Below the pieces are notes generated by a model. That model had not been told where the DNA came from. It made no database searches and saw only the letters and a program-made list of their open reading frames with translations. DNA of 64,000 nucleotides from a halophilic archaeon (GTDB lineage: Archaea; Halobacteriota; Halobacteria; Halobacteriales; Haladaptataceae), in assembly GCA_003298465.1 (NCBI GenBank), contig QNGA01000013.1:20856-84855 (forward strand), written 5' to 3'. Below, in pieces: positions 34,785 to 44,662 of the stretch. A program made the translations under genes and the position numbers. How positions within the stretch are numbered: the first letter of the stretch is position 1; the number at the start of each line of letters is the position of its first letter.

Positions 34785-37655
34785 ATGACAGCTTCTTCTA
34801 CAGTGCTCGATTCATCTCATGTTCTGCTTGTCGGGACAAGCAGGTGGATCGAGGAGTTCGCGGAGATGCTGGAGAGCCGTACCGAAGCAACTATTCGAAT
34901 GGTTGGAACAGCAGCGAAGGCACTCGACATATTCCGTGATGAAACAACTGACTGTATTGTCAATGAGTATACACTCGACGAGATAACGGGCGTGGGACTA
35001 TTGAGGGAGATCCGAGACGAAACGACAACTCTTCCCGTAATATTAGGCACTGTTTCTGGAAGCGAAACAATCGCCAGCGAGGCTATTGGGGCCGGTGCCA
35101 CCGATTATATTGCACTAACTGAGACAGACGACCAGACAATTGAGGAATTGCTAGAGCGGACTGAGCGCGCCGTCCGATCGGCGCGGCGGACCGCCACCCA
35201 ACGAAAGCGAGCCAGGCAGTTCGACGCGATATTTAATGATGCGCAGACGGCAACGTGGGTTCTCGACCCAGATGGTTCACTTGTCCGCGTGAATCAGACT
35301 GCATGTGAGATGATCGACGAGGATGTCCAAACAATCGTCGGCGAACCCTTTTGGACACTCCCATGGTGGTCGCAAACGGACGGAATGAAGACGGACGTGC
35401 AACAGATTGTGGCAAAAGCACGCAATGGGTCGTTTGGAAATGTGGTCGTCTCACAGCCGCCGCATACCGATAATCCGCGGGTCATTGATCTTTCCATCCA
35501 CCCAGTAGAGAACGAACGCGGGGATCTTGTCTCGATCGTCGTCGAAGGCGTCGATATCACTGACCGGGTCAACCTTGAACGCAGCCTCCGCCAATCCGAG
35601 GAACTCCACCGAGTCACGCTCAATAACATGACCGACACCGTCCTCATCACGGACGAAGACGGCGAATACACGTACGTCTGTCCCAATGTACATTTCATCT
35701 TCGGCTACACTGCTGACGAAATACGAGACCAAGGGACGATCGAGGACCTCCTCGGCGAGGACCTCTTCGACCGTGACGAACTCGCGGAGAGAGGAGTACT
35801 CAAAAATATCGAATGCACCGCGACTGACAAAGCGGGGCGTGAGCATACGCTGCTGGTCAACGTCCGTGAAGTCTCGATTCAAGACGGGACGCTCCTCTAC
35901 AGCTGTCGTGATATCACGGAACGCAAACAACGAGAAGAGGCACTTGCGACGCTTCAGGAAACTGCACGTGATTTCTTGTACGCAGAAACCCACCAAGAAA
36001 TCGCCCAGCACATCGTTGACGATACACCGGGCGTCGTCAATCTCGACGCGAGTGCCGTCTATCTCTTCAATGCCGATACCAACGATCTCAGACCCTCAGC
36101 ATACTCGGCAATGATGAAGGAATTGAACGGGCCGCTCCCGACCGTTCACGCAGACGGGGAAACGATCCCCAGTTATAGTTTCGTCGAGAATGAGCCACTG
36201 TTTTTCGATGATGTCCACAACGCAGACCGCCTTGAGAATCGGGCAACCGATCTTCGGAGTGCGACCTACATACCCCTTGGAAATCACGGTGTGTTCGTTG
36301 CTGGTTCAGATCAAGTAGGCGCCTTTGATGAGGTAACTCGAGAACTTGCCGACCTACTTGCTGCGACCGCTGAGGCAGCACTTGACCGTGTCACGCGGGA
36401 GTCGCGACTCCGTGAACAAGATCGAACGCTCCAGCAGCAAAACGAGCAACTCACTGAGTTGAACCGCATTAATGAGACGATTCGAGAAATTGATCAAGCA
36501 CTTGTTCAGGCCGAAACCCGAGAGGCGATCGATCATACCGTCTGTGAGCTGTTAACTGCCGATGATCGGTACAGTTTTGCCTGGATTGGGACGGTCGATC
36601 CAACAACTGACTCCCTCGAACCACGGGCATGGGCTGGTGACGAACAAGGGTATCTAGATAGCCAGTCGTTCACCATGGCGGCGTCAGATGTAGAGCCAGC
36701 CGGGCAAACTGCGGCAACCGGAGATGTAACGATGGTGACCAACGTTGCTGCCGGTCTCCGTGACGACCCGTGGCGGAAGGACGCACTCGCTCGTGACTAC
36801 TTGTCTGTGTTGAGTATTCCGCTTGTGTACAACGATCTTACGCACGGCGTTCTAACGGTCTACGCAGCGACCCAAGATGCATTTGACGATACAACCCAAG
36901 CAGTGTTGAGGGAACTCGGTGAGACAATTGCCTCTGCAATTAGTGCTATTGAGCGGAAGAATGCGCTACTTACGACGTCGATGACTCGTGTTGAGTTCGC
37001 TATCGACGACCCGGCGTTCGTCCTATCGAGACTTGCACAGGACGTAGGATGTACACTCTCGTATCAAGGTGGTGTTCAGCAATCCACAGCGGGGAGTGAC
37101 GTGTTCGTCACCGTCGAAGATGCAGCGGTAGATGATGTCGAAGAGGCTGCGTCACAACTAGTCGCTATCGATGAGGTGCAACAAATCAGTGCGAATGGCG
37201 AGGGCGGCGTCGTGCGGCTACGATTTACGCAGCCGTTTCTTGCTCTGGAGTTGGCTAACCATGGCGCTGTCTTCCGGGAAGCGACTGCTGATTCAACCAC
37301 GACGACGCTCGTCATCGATATTCCCGAGAGCATCGACGTTCGAAATATCACGCAGCTCGTCCGTGAGACATTTTCTGATGTCGATCTTCGCACTAAGCAG
37401 ACGCTCGACCAAGCTGTCGAACAGGACCTTCACTCAAAATTGTTTGATGAACTAACGGACCGGCAACTTGAGGTAATCCAAACGGCGTACTACAGTGGCT
37501 TTTTCGAATCACCACGTAAGAACACCGGTGAGGAGGTCGCAGAAACACTTGGAATTTCCCCGCCAGCGTTCTATCAACATGCCCGAACCGTTCAGCGGAA
37601 ACTGTTTACAGTGCTGTTTGACGAGAGCAATCTCTCAGCAACGACCCTACCATAG
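34785..37655 (+). CDS. Bat-type sensor-regulator: receiver-like, PAS, GAF and bacterio-opsin activator HTH
   Basis: The protein has 956 residues. In order: a receiver-like domain (about 10-125; DCIVNEY at the expected phospho-Asp place has Asn/Glu rather than Asp, so phosphotransfer is doubtful), two PAS domains (about 140-260 and 270-385), and two GAF domains (about 400-545 and 560-720). Then come the bat-associated domain (about 725-880) and HTH_10 (about 895-950, LTDRQLEVIQTAYYSGFFESPR). This is the layout of the haloarchaeal bacterio-opsin activator family: cytoplasmic one-component transcription factors that sense redox, oxygen, light or small ligands. It stands alone, and the target is unknown. 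Confidence 0.88.
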   Translation: MTASSTVLDSSHVLLVGTSRWIEEFAEMLESRTEATIRMVGTAAKALDIFRDETTDCIVNEYTLDEITGVGLLREIRDETTTLPVILGTVSGSETIASEAIGAGATDYIALTETDDQTIEELLERTERAVRSARRTATQRKRARQFDAIFNDAQTATWVLDPDGSLVRVNQTACEMIDEDVQTIVGEPFWTLPWWSQTDGMKTDVQQIVAKARNGSFGNVVVSQPPHTDNPRVIDLSIHPVENERGDLVSIVVEGVDITDRVNLERSLRQSEELHRVTLNNMTDTVLITDEDGEYTYVCPNVHFIFGYTADEIRDQGTIEDLLGEDLFDRDELAERGVLKNIECTATDKAGREHTLLVNVREVSIQDGTLLYSCRDITERKQREEALATLQETARDFLYAETHQEIAQHIVDDTPGVVNLDASAVYLFNADTNDLRPSAYSAMMKELNGPLPTVHADGETIPSYSFVENEPLFFDDVHNADRLENRATDLRSATYIPLGNHGVFVAGSDQVGAFDEVTRELADLLAATAEAALDRVTRESRLREQDRTLQQQNEQLTELNRINETIREIDQALVQAETREAIDHTVCELLTADDRYSFAWIGTVDPTTDSLEPRAWAGDEQGYLDSQSFTMAASDVEPAGQTAATGDVTMVTNVAAGLRDDPWRKDALARDYLSVLSIPLVYNDLTHGVLTVYAATQDAFDDTTQAVLRELGETIASAISAIERKNALLTTSMTRVEFAIDDPAFVLSRLAQDVGCTLSYQGGVQQSTAGSDVFVTVEDAAVDDVEEAASQLVAIDEVQQISANGEGGVVRLRFTQPFLALELANHGAVFREATADSTTTTLVIDIPESIDVRNITQLVRETFSDVDLRTKQTLDQAVEQDLHSKLFDELTDRQLEVIQTAYYSGFFESPRKNTGEEVAETLGISPPAFYQHARTVQRKLFTVLFDESNLSATTLP

Positions 37656-37779
37656 GGGTTGAATAACTAGCCTATTTTGTAGAGACGACCTTGGTAGTTA
37701 ACTACCAAATATTCCCTTATACAGTTATTACTCCTTTGTAGAGTAACCGGATTCCACTGCCGGTACTCGTGAACCTACC

Positions 37780-37923
37780 ATGAGAGACGGAGATACAACC
37801 CCCGAGAAGGAAAGTCCATACGAGTGTTTCGAATGCGGATGCATCATCGTTACAGCGAACAACCCTGACCGCTGCCCTGACTGCGGTGGTCCGATGCGGA
37901 ATCGCCAGACACCGCTTGAATGA
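37780..37923 (+). CDS. Rubrerythrin-like zinc/iron micro-protein
   Basis: The gene encodes 47 residues with [11 protein letters not shown] and [10 protein letters not shown], the two metal-binding knuckles of the rubrerythrin-like (rubredoxin-type) domain. Small proteins of this kind sit next to glutamate dehydrogenase genes in several haloarchaea. Its TGA (37921-37923) overlaps the ATG of the dehydrogenase gene at 37920, so the two are co-translated. An electron-transfer or assembly role is possible but unproven. Confidence 0.75.
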   Translation: MRDGDTTPEKESPYECFECGCIIVTANNPDRCPDCGGPMRNRQTPLE

Positions 37924-39227
37924 CTATGGGATCCAACTCCAACAGTGCTGGCGACAACACAGAGGACTCGACAGTACAATCCGTTGAACCGGAATCAGCA
38001 CTCGAAACAGCGCGCCGGCAGCTGTATCACGCAGCAGACCATCTCAGCATCGATCAGCATATTGTCGAACGACTCAAACACCCGAAAAAAGTCCACGAAG
38101 TCACTGTCCCTATCAAACGCGACGATGGAACAGTTGAGGTGTTCACGGGCTATCGGGCCCAACACGACAGTGTCAGAGGACCGTTTAAAGGCGGGCTTCG
38201 GTACCACCCTGAGGTAACAAGAGACGAATGCGTTGGACTTGGGATGTGGATGACGTGGAAATGTGCGGTCATGGACCTCCCATTCGGTGGAGCCAAGGGG
38301 GGAGTTGCCGCCAATCCGAAGGAACTGAGTCCAAAAGAAAAAGAGCGCCTCACGCGTCGGTTTACACAAGAACTCCGCGACGTCATTGGCCCGAACCAAG
38401 ATATTCCCGCTCCGGACATGGGAACTGGTCCACAGACAATGGCGTGGCTGATGGACGCCTATTCGATGCAAGAAGGCGAAACAATTCCAGGCATCGTCAC
38501 CGGCAAGCCACCGGTTGTCGGTGGCAGTGAGGGTCGCGAAGAAGCACCGGGACGGAGCGTTGCGATCATCACACAATTGGTCTGTGAGTACTACGACCGC
38601 CAGCTCGACGAGACAACGGTTGCAGTACAAGGATATGGGAGTGTCGGTGCGAATGCTGCCCGACTCCTTGATGAATGGGGAGCGACTATCGTCGCGGTCA
38701 GCGACGTAAACGGAGCGATGTACGAGCCGGACGGAATCGATACTGCCGCTGTACCGTCGCATGATGAAGAGCCGGAAGCCGTCACGAAGTACGCAGATAC
38801 CGTAATTTCGAACGACGAGTTGCTGACACTCGACGTTGACGTACTCATCCCCGCTGCTCTGGGGAACGTGATCACCCACGAGAATGCAGAGTCGATCGCT
38901 GCTGATGTTGTCGTCGAGGGAGCGAACGGTCCGACCACCTCATCAGCTGATTCGATTCTTGCCGAGCGAGATGTTGCTGTGATTCCTGACATTCTCGCTA
39001 ACGCTGGCGGTGTTACAGTCAGTTATTTTGAATGGCTTCAAGACATCAATCGTCGGTCGTGGTCGCTTGAACGGGTGAACGATGAACTCGAAGTAGAAAT
39101 GCAGGCCGCTTGGCGTGCGGTTCGAACGGAATTTGAGAGTCGTGACGTTACATGGCGCGATGCGGCTTATATTGTTGCGCTCTCCCGCATCGCGGAAGCA
39201 CATGAAACACGAGGACTTTGGCCATAA
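37920..39227 (+). CDS. gdhB: Glutamate dehydrogenase family (Glu/Leu/Phe/Val dehydrogenase)
   Basis: The protein has 435 residues. The substrate site is in [13 protein letters not shown], and the catalytic Lys in [12 protein letters not shown]. The dinucleotide fold has [17 protein letters not shown], and [11 protein letters not shown] follows. It reversibly deaminates glutamate to 2-oxoglutarate with NAD(P). ATG 37920 gives an ATGA overlap with the rubrerythrin-like gene; a second ATG lies two codons later. A small membrane-protein gene starts 3 bases after the stop and may be part of the operon. Confidence 0.93.
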   Translation: MTMGSNSNSAGDNTEDSTVQSVEPESALETARRQLYHAADHLSIDQHIVERLKHPKKVHEVTVPIKRDDGTVEVFTGYRAQHDSVRGPFKGGLRYHPEVTRDECVGLGMWMTWKCAVMDLPFGGAKGGVAANPKELSPKEKERLTRRFTQELRDVIGPNQDIPAPDMGTGPQTMAWLMDAYSMQEGETIPGIVTGKPPVVGGSEGREEAPGRSVAIITQLVCEYYDRQLDETTVAVQGYGSVGANAARLLDEWGATIVAVSDVNGAMYEPDGIDTAAVPSHDEEPEAVTKYADTVISNDELLTLDVDVLIPAALGNVITHENAESIAADVVVEGANGPTTSSADSILAERDVAVIPDILANAGGVTVSYFEWLQDINRRSWSLERVNDELEVEMQAAWRAVRTEFESRDVTWRDAAYIVALSRIAEAHETRGLWP

Positions 39228-39230
39228 GCA

Positions 39231-39638
39231 ATGAACCGACCCTCCGCTTTGCGGATACGGCAGCCATCCACTCCACTCGAAAAAGGACTCTATCGGTTGT
39301 TCCGACTATCATTGTTCGGTGGCGCAACGGCAACTATTGGCTTCATCGGCTACCTTATCGCTGGATTTAGCCTCCATGTAGTCGGACTCTACGTACCGCC
39401 GTTTCATGTACTGAGTTTCACAGACCCAATTTTTACGATATTGAGTTTTCTCGTCGGAGGACTCATTTGTCTTCTATCCGGATCACTAACGCTTCTCACG
39501 CTTCTTGTGAATCCGGAGGGTGCAAACGCCGAATTTGTGATATTGATAAGTTTAATCGCATTCGGGTTCGGCGCAGCCACCGTCCAAATCACAGTAGGTC
39601 CGGTTCAGAACTGTCTCAATGCTATTGGACTGATGTAG
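39231..39638 (+). CDS. Small membrane protein downstream of gdhB
   Basis: The 135-residue protein has four likely membrane segments: about 27-50, 52-72 (weaker), 73-95 and 98-120. The N-terminus is basic (RLFRLSLFGG). It starts 3 bases after the gdhB stop, so it is probably co-transcribed. The family was not recognised; some haloarchaeal proteins of this size and topology are annotated only as hypothetical. Confidence 0.6.
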   Translation: MNRPSALRIRQPSTPLEKGLYRLFRLSLFGGATATIGFIGYLIAGFSLHVVGLYVPPFHVLSFTDPIFTILSFLVGGLICLLSGSLTLLTLLVNPEGANAEFVILISLIAFGFGAATVQITVGPVQNCLNAIGLM

Positions 39639-39683
39639 ATTAGCAAGTCCGATGCAACAATTTAAACATAGCCCCAAGATGCG

Positions 39684-39839
39684 TTTACGGTCGAACAGCG
39701 CGTGTTCGTGAATGAAATACAAACCGGGACTGCTCCGAACCAACATACCGTTGAACAAGCAGTGACCGTCCAGTAGGTGATTGATGCTATCTATCGGTCA
39801 GCGGATACAGAGCAAGCTGTGCAGGTATCGTCGATCTAA
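39684..39839 (+). pseudogene. C-terminal remnant of a Gfo/Idh/MocA-type oxidoreductase
   Basis: The frame reads FTVEQRVFVNEIQTGTAPNQ, HTVEQAVTVQ, an in-frame TAG, then VIDAIYRSADTEQAVQVSSI and TAA. This is the usual end of Gfo/Idh/MocA dehydrogenases (…F-x2-A-I-x-G-x2-P-x2-T-x-E-x-A-x3-Q-x-V-I-D-A-x-Y-x-S-A). The rest of the gene is absent. It is a 50-codon stump with one stop. Confidence 0.55.
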
Positions 39840-39844
39840 GTCAA

Positions 39845-40198
39845 TTAATACGATATCGTTTTGGAAACGGCATACGGCTGTAAAGACGGTTTGAGATATT
39901 GAATGTTGGATGTCAGTGAGAGCATGCGCTGATCATACCGACGGGTTAGGATAACAAGATCGGCATCGACTAAACGAGGGAGATGCTGACGTTCGAGTGA
40001 GTTTTGTATATCTTCATAGACATTCGATGGAATCACGTCATGTTGTGAAGCGGATTCCTTATGGGCGATATGCCGAACAACGTCTGTGAGTGGGAGCGGA
40101 CGATCATGTTGTAGCAAATAACACAGTAAGTTACGACAACGTAGCTGCTCACCGAAAACAAAAATATCGCCGGGTGTATCATCGGATATCTTGCTCAT
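39845..40198 (-). CDS. DUF7344-type winged-helix protein
   Basis: The protein has 117 residues. It has the pattern of the haloarchaeal DUF7344 fold: a first helix ending in RNLLCYLLQHDRPLPL, an acidic middle, then NSLERQHLPRLVDADLVILTRR. The HLP-x-L-x-D/E-x-G/A-hydrophobic-hydrophobic pattern is the family mark. It is a likely DNA-binding transcription factor of unknown target. ATG 40198 is chosen because GGGAG precedes it at useful spacing. The frame continues upstream without coding character. Confidence 0.7.
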   Translation of the reverse strand: MSKISDDTPGDIFVFGEQLRCRNLLCYLLQHDRPLPLTDVVRHIAHKESASQHDVIPSNVYEDIQNSLERQHLPRLVDADLVILTRRYDQRMLSLTSNIQYLKPSLQPYAVSKTISY

Positions 40199-40389
40199 TG
40201 TTGTTCTCCCTTTCCGAGGGTTGCTCTCTAACAAGATCCAGTTACACGCTAGGCTAGTGATAAATGGGAACAGATATTGTAAGGATGTTGGCTCTGTTTG
40301 TGACCTAACTTTACTGATGCCGAAGCACAGGCGAATTAACAAATTAGCCACTATACCCTTTGAATTCTGTCACTTGCTAATTTATCATA

Positions 40390-40641
40390 GTCTCCCTCAT
40401 GTCCACCGGAATGCTCATTGTAATCAAATGTCCGTCGTCAAAGACGCCATCACTGACGGCTCGCTTGACGCCTTCCTCTCTAGCGACGACAAGGATGAGA
40501 CCGGCGAGAACGACACTGCACCATGCGTTACTGGCCGTATGCTGGCAGCGACAAATACGGCCACTTTTACACTGCTACTGGCGGTGTGAGCAGTGCGGTA
40601 CAGAGACATCCGACAAACGAACACTCGACAACTGCTGTTAA
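40390..40641 (+). pseudogene. SWIM gene, 3' part, broken (cassette copy H)
   Basis: The sequence reads HVHRNAHCNQMSVVKDAITDGS with the finger His replaced (CKH to CNQ). After a frame change it continues to YWRCEHCG-like CEQCGTETSDKRTLDNCC and a stop at 40641. The 5' part is missing. It is followed by the SprT piece of the same copy. Confidence 0.6.
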
Positions 40642-40671
40642 TCTCTTTTCTTCCTTATTGTACGACTCGTC

Positions 40672-41166
40672 AATAGACGCTTTCAGACGTCGCTAAATAG
40701 CGCACGCTCACCGAAAGTATCGACGCAACAACCACCGAACGCGACGGTCGCGACGATGTGCTGGAGACCCAGGCCGCCTTGCTCGACCTAGCACGAACGC
40801 ACGCGGTCGCCGTCGCGACTAAGCACATCCCCGAGTTCCTGTCGACTCCATCGACTGAAAAATAGCAGAGCAGGCCCAGCGACAGGCTGGCGTCACCGAA
40901 TACGACCCAGACACTGAGTCGGTCACGATTCGACTCACCTGGGACGTCTATCAAGAATTCGGCTGGGAGCAATACAGTAAGACTGTCCGGCACGAACTCG
41001 TCCACGCCTGGCAGTACTGGCGCTTTGACGAGGCGGCTCACGGTGAGACATTCGCTCGCTAGACCGACCGCCTCGACGTCGCCCAGCACTGCCAGCGATT
41101 CACGTCGCCCAACTGGTGGCTGGTCTGCGTGGACTGCGGTGAACGTAGTAGAGCGATCGACTTCCT
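40672..41166 (+). pseudogene. SprT-like gene, broken (cassette copy H)
   Basis: The start codon is mutated (ACG in place of ATG ahead of ACTCGTCAA). The protein-like reading RHELVHAWQYWRFDEAAHGETFAR keeps the HExxH zinc motif. A stop follows FAR, and then come SPNWWLVCVDCGERS and loss of similarity. The upstream middle section (WDVYQEFGWEQYSKTV) is well preserved. Of all SprT copies here it retains the best metalloprotease core. Confidence 0.7.
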
Positions 41167-41304
41167 GTGGGCAGTATAAGCGGCAGTGAAATGATTAGAG
41201 GCCATCAACGGGTGGAATGGACCAACCGTTGCTGCCGCTTAAACAACGGCATAGATGCTCTCATCCGCCAAGTTACTAAGTTGCTGTACAGAGTAATTGG
41301 CTGT

Positions 41305-41964
41305 ATGGCGGTCACTGTTGAGCTGTCGCTTCCCCCGGAGAATTTTCCGTTAGGATCAATGCTCACCGCTGGAACTGACCTCCATATCGAATTCGAGCGA
41401 GTTGTCCCAGTTGGTGCAGATGTGGTTCCCATCTTTTGGGCGTGGAACGGCGATTTAGAGGCCTTCGAACAGCGCGTTCGAGACGACACCAACGTTGAGC
41501 AATTCGTTGCAATCGATCAGGTGGATGACCGTCGCTTGTACCTCCTCAATTGGGATATCCCAGCCGGGGCCTTCTTCGGAGCACTCACCACCGCGGAAGG
41601 GATTATTCGAAATGCACACGGGTATAGTAACGAAAATTGGGAGTTCGAATTGTTGTTCCCCTCGCACGACCATCTGACGCGATTTCATAACGTGAGCCGG
41701 AACAACGAGATCGAGTATACACTCGGCAAAATGCAGTCACTGAGAGATGCTGGGGCGTCGCAACTCGCAAACGTCGTCACTGATAAGCAACGTGAGGCGC
41801 TCGTGCTTGCGTTCCAACATGGCTATTTCATGACGCCCCGGCAGGTGACACTCTCGGAATTGGCGACCGAACTTGATATCACCCAGCAGTCGTTGTCCAA
41901 TCGGATTCGAAACGGCATCGAAGCGATCGTGGAGTATGTGTTGTTCAGTGTCTCCAATCGCTGA
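41305..41964 (+). CDS. Bat-type HTH transcription factor
   Basis: The 219-residue protein has an N-terminal bat-associated domain (about 1-150) and a C-terminal HTH_10 (about 155-215; VTDKQREALVLAFQHGYFMTPR, then LATELDITQQSLSNRIRNG). It lacks PAS or GAF sensors, so any ligand must be read by the N-terminal domain. Two relatives of the same layout lie at 54966 and 60559. ATG 41305 is chosen over an upstream in-frame start because the family begins with MA-V-x-(V)-E. Confidence 0.85.
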   Translation: MAVTVELSLPPENFPLGSMLTAGTDLHIEFERVVPVGADVVPIFWAWNGDLEAFEQRVRDDTNVEQFVAIDQVDDRRLYLLNWDIPAGAFFGALTTAEGIIRNAHGYSNENWEFELLFPSHDHLTRFHNVSRNNEIEYTLGKMQSLRDAGASQLANVVTDKQREALVLAFQHGYFMTPRQVTLSELATELDITQQSLSNRIRNGIEAIVEYVLFSVSNR

Positions 41965-42022
41965 CTGTCAACCTCGTTTCAGTTCTTCCGACTGGTTTAA
42001 ACAACTTTGTTAGAACAGACCA

Positions 42023-42448
42023 ATGGCTTATAGAACGCGCCCCAATAGTATCCACGAAATGGGCTCTTCCTCGGACGATGACGACCCACGGTTGTCGCTC
42101 GACGAATTATTGAAGCTCCTCGCTGATACACAACGACAACAGATTCTCCGGTACCTCATCGAGAATGCTGACCGGCCTGTCCCGCTTGAAGCACTCATGG
42201 AGCATCTCAACACATCTGCCTGTGATGCGACAACCAAGCCAATGCAAGCTCCTGATCGAGATCGTCTCTTTATTCAGCTTCATCATCTTCAACTTCCGAA
42301 ACTAGCGGACTATGGACTCATCGAGTACAATTCCTCACTCCAGCTTGTTTCGTATCTTGAAGAGCCACGTGTTGAGGCATTGCTATACGCAGAACCGATC
42401 GCTAGTGATGGAAACAAGGAGGACAATGGGGACAATCAAAATCCGTAG
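42023..42448 (+). CDS. DUF7344-type winged-helix protein
   Basis: The 141-residue protein has the DUF7344 pattern. There is a recognition-type helix region LLKLLADTQRQQILRYLIEN, then LHHLQLPKLADYGLIEYN and a final strand QLVSYLEEP. It is a probable DNA-binding regulator. It lies 59 bases after the bat-HTH gene at 41305 in the same direction, so the two may share a transcript. N- and C-terminal tails are acidic and disordered. Confidence 0.75.
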   Translation: MAYRTRPNSIHEMGSSSDDDDPRLSLDELLKLLADTQRQQILRYLIENADRPVPLEALMEHLNTSACDATTKPMQAPDRDRLFIQLHHLQLPKLADYGLIEYNSSLQLVSYLEEPRVEALLYAEPIASDGNKEDNGDNQNP

Positions 42449-42464
42449 TTCTTGTATCCCACCG

Positions 42465-42690
42465 CTTTTCACAGGCCGAACTCCCTCATATCTGCCTGTG
42501 AAGCCATCCCTGTTGACGGCGACACTGAGAGTGACGACGCTGCGACGCGCGTGACTGGCCCGCACGTCGGGCAGGACACGTACGGCCACTTCGATCACCG
42601 CTACTGGTGGTGTGAACAGTGTGGGACGGAGACCACCGACAAAGACGCGCTCACCAACTGCTGCAAACCCTCTCTTGTCCTATTTTTATG
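42465..42690 (+). pseudogene. SWIM gene, 3' part (cassette copy I)
   Basis: The reading FTGRTPSYLPVK is unrelated. From about 42505 the sequence gives AIPVDGDTESDD, then RVTGPHVGQDTYGHFDHRYWWCEQCGTETTDK, matching the end of the SWIM gene. The finger itself is absent. The SprT start follows at once, in cassette order. Confidence 0.6.
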
Positions 42691-42849
42691 ACTCGTCAAC
42701 AGACTCTTTCCGATGTCGCCGACCAGCGTACGCTCACCGAAAGCATCGCCGAGACGACCGACAACTGCGACGCCGCCGATAGCGTGCCAACGACGCAAGC
42801 GGCTCTACTCGATTTTACAGGTTTACAAGGTGAATGCCACGAGGTTTAA
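42688..42849 (+). pseudogene. 5' end of SprT-like gene (cassette copy I)
   Basis: ATG 42688 begins MTRQQTLSDVADQRTLTESI and reaches TTQAALLDF. It then leaves the family sequence and stops at 42849. It contains only the N-terminal 45 residues, with no zinc motif. The break point lies next to the 3' end of the AI-2E family gene on the other strand. Confidence 0.65.
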
Positions 42850-42860
42850 CTCTAAGCGAT

Positions 42861-44105
42861 TCACTCGTCAGATCTTTTCTTGGTACTCTCAGATGATTCT
42901 GAGGTAGTCTCTGTCTCCGGCGCGTCCGTAGTCGACATTTCGGATGATTCCGTATCTTCGGAAGAAGAACTAGGATCAGAATCAGGGATAGGATCACCAG
43001 CAGTTGCAGCCGATGTCAATTGCTGGCCATGGATGAGTTCTGGAAGAACAATTCGCGTGCTATGGATGAGCAATACCAGCAAAAGGGGCCCGAAAAATAG
43101 GCCGTACCAGCCGAAGAGGAGCGGTCCAATAATATATGCGAATAGGACTAACCCAACATGAAGATTGCGTCCAGAAATATATGGCCGTAATAACAATTCA
43201 GTCATACCGTCTACAATGGCGGCCGCAGTTAGCACGAAAATGATCGGAAACCAAATTTGCTGAGGGTTTGTAATGAGTGCACGACCACCAAGATAGAGTC
43301 CGACTGGGACATAAATGAGTTTCATACCGACGATAGGGATTAAGCTTGCGAAGCCCGTTAATAAACCAAGAAGGACAGCCGCCGGAATCGCCACTTCAGT
43401 CGGTGCAATGCTATTAAGTATCGTGTATGTGACTGCGGAGACAATTGCAACGACGAATGCGTTCAGGATATTTCCGAAATAAATCGTCTCGAGGTCCGTA
43501 TCTACTTCGTCTAAAAACGCGTATGTCGCGGTATCAGGGCCACTTATTCGAGATGTAAACCAGGTCGCAAGCTTCTGGTCATCACGGAGGAGATAGAAGG
43601 CAATTATCAATGCGATAAATACATGGAGAAGTCCAGTGAGTACTGCTCCTAGATACCCCCCAGCCGAGACAAGAGTATCACTTACGGTATTCGGATTCAG
43701 AATCTGTGTAAATCGCTGGGGGTTCGATAAGAACCGCTGGAAACTCGTTTGAATATTTTGTGAGCCAGAAATCTGCTCAAGATACGGCCCGAATAGGGAT
43801 TGATATCGGTCAAGATTCGGACCAAGAAACGCGTCTAATTGTTGAATACTCACCAACACCGTGTAGGCGATCAGCAAGAGTCCTGGGAATGAAATCGCGC
43901 TCAGTGCAACGGCTGCAGCAAGACTCCGTTGATGGACATGGCGGCTCAATTGATGATAGATAGGACGGGTTGCATAGTAGATGAATAATCCAAGAACGAA
44001 GGTCCCAATATACGAATAGAGAACAAATGCAAAAAGGACGAGGAACACACCAAAGATTAGCCACCAAGCGATTCGTTCACGATTGTGAGTAAGACTTGAG
44101 CTCAT
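42861..44105 (-). CDS. AI-2E family transporter-like membrane protein
   Basis: The 414-residue protein has the AI-2E (PF01594) topology. Two helices are at the N-terminus (ending YATRPIYHQL), there is a long soluble loop, then FIALIIAFYLLRDD and several helices including LLTGFASLIPIVGMKLIYVP, LFAYIIGPLLFGWYGLFFGPLL. A Ser/Asp/Glu-rich tail of about 45 residues ends the protein. Members move autoinducer or act as Na+/H+ antiporters; the haloarchaeal substrate is unknown. ATG 44105 is typical for the family; another in-frame ATG at 44150 would add 15 residues. Confidence 0.85.
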   Translation of the reverse strand: MSSSLTHNRERIAWWLIFGVFLVLFAFVLYSYIGTFVLGLFIYYATRPIYHQLSRHVHQRSLAAAVALSAISFPGLLLIAYTVLVSIQQLDAFLGPNLDRYQSLFGPYLEQISGSQNIQTSFQRFLSNPQRFTQILNPNTVSDTLVSAGGYLGAVLTGLLHVFIALIIAFYLLRDDQKLATWFTSRISGPDTATYAFLDEVDTDLETIYFGNILNAFVVAIVSAVTYTILNSIAPTEVAIPAAVLLGLLTGFASLIPIVGMKLIYVPVGLYLGGRALITNPQQIWFPIIFVLTAAAIVDGMTELLLRPYISGRNLHVGLVLFAYIIGPLLFGWYGLFFGPLLLVLLIHSTRIVLPELIHGQQLTSAATAGDPIPDSDPSSSSEDTESSEMSTTDAPETETTSESSESTKKRSDE

Positions 44106-44308
44106 GTAGTATGGAGCAACAACATTCAGCCCAATAATCTTCCGACTCATCTAGTACGAACGGCACTCAAAACCAAGGCAGAATTCCGAAGACTACAGTT
44201 GTAGATGTATAATAATTGCTTTCTCTTTTCCAGAGAGAAGTACTATTTGCTGAGAAACAGGTTATGCAGCGGGTTTCTAGTGCAGTGTACCATTATCATC
44301 ACCGACAA

Positions 44309-44560
44309 CTACTGCTGTACTGAGGAAGAAACGCTCGGTCGCGTCATGAACCACACGAATGTGAGTGTTGTCATGGTAACTGCCATGATGAGAGCATTGC
44401 GCCACCCGCTGAGTAGCATTGCTGCAAGCCAAATCACGACGAATGCGCCGGTTCAAAGTGCTTGTCGCGGATCTCGTCTTGCCACTCCCCAGTAGCTAGC
44501 CATAATCAGCGTGAGAAATCCAGCAATCCCAAATCCAGCATTAATGACTGCCGGCGTCAC
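44309..44560 (-). pseudogene. Small membrane protein gene split by an in-frame TGA
   Basis: GTG 44560 opens a frame of 84 codons to TAG 44309. It encodes two or three hydrophobic segments: VINAGFGIAGFLTLIMASYW; FVVIWLAAMLLSG; and NALIMAVTMTTLTFVWFMT. A single TGA at 44453-44455 (codon 36) interrupts it. The hydrophobic pattern is continuous on both sides in the same frame, so one point mutation (or a sequencing error) splits the gene. No family was recognised. Confidence 0.5.
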
Positions 44561-44662
44561 TACACCCTTTCATCAAATCATAATTATAGATATTTAGTAC
44601 CTTCCCCCACGCTTTCAGTAATTCCCACTCAAGTTAGTTAATTGTCGGAAGGGTCAAGATGG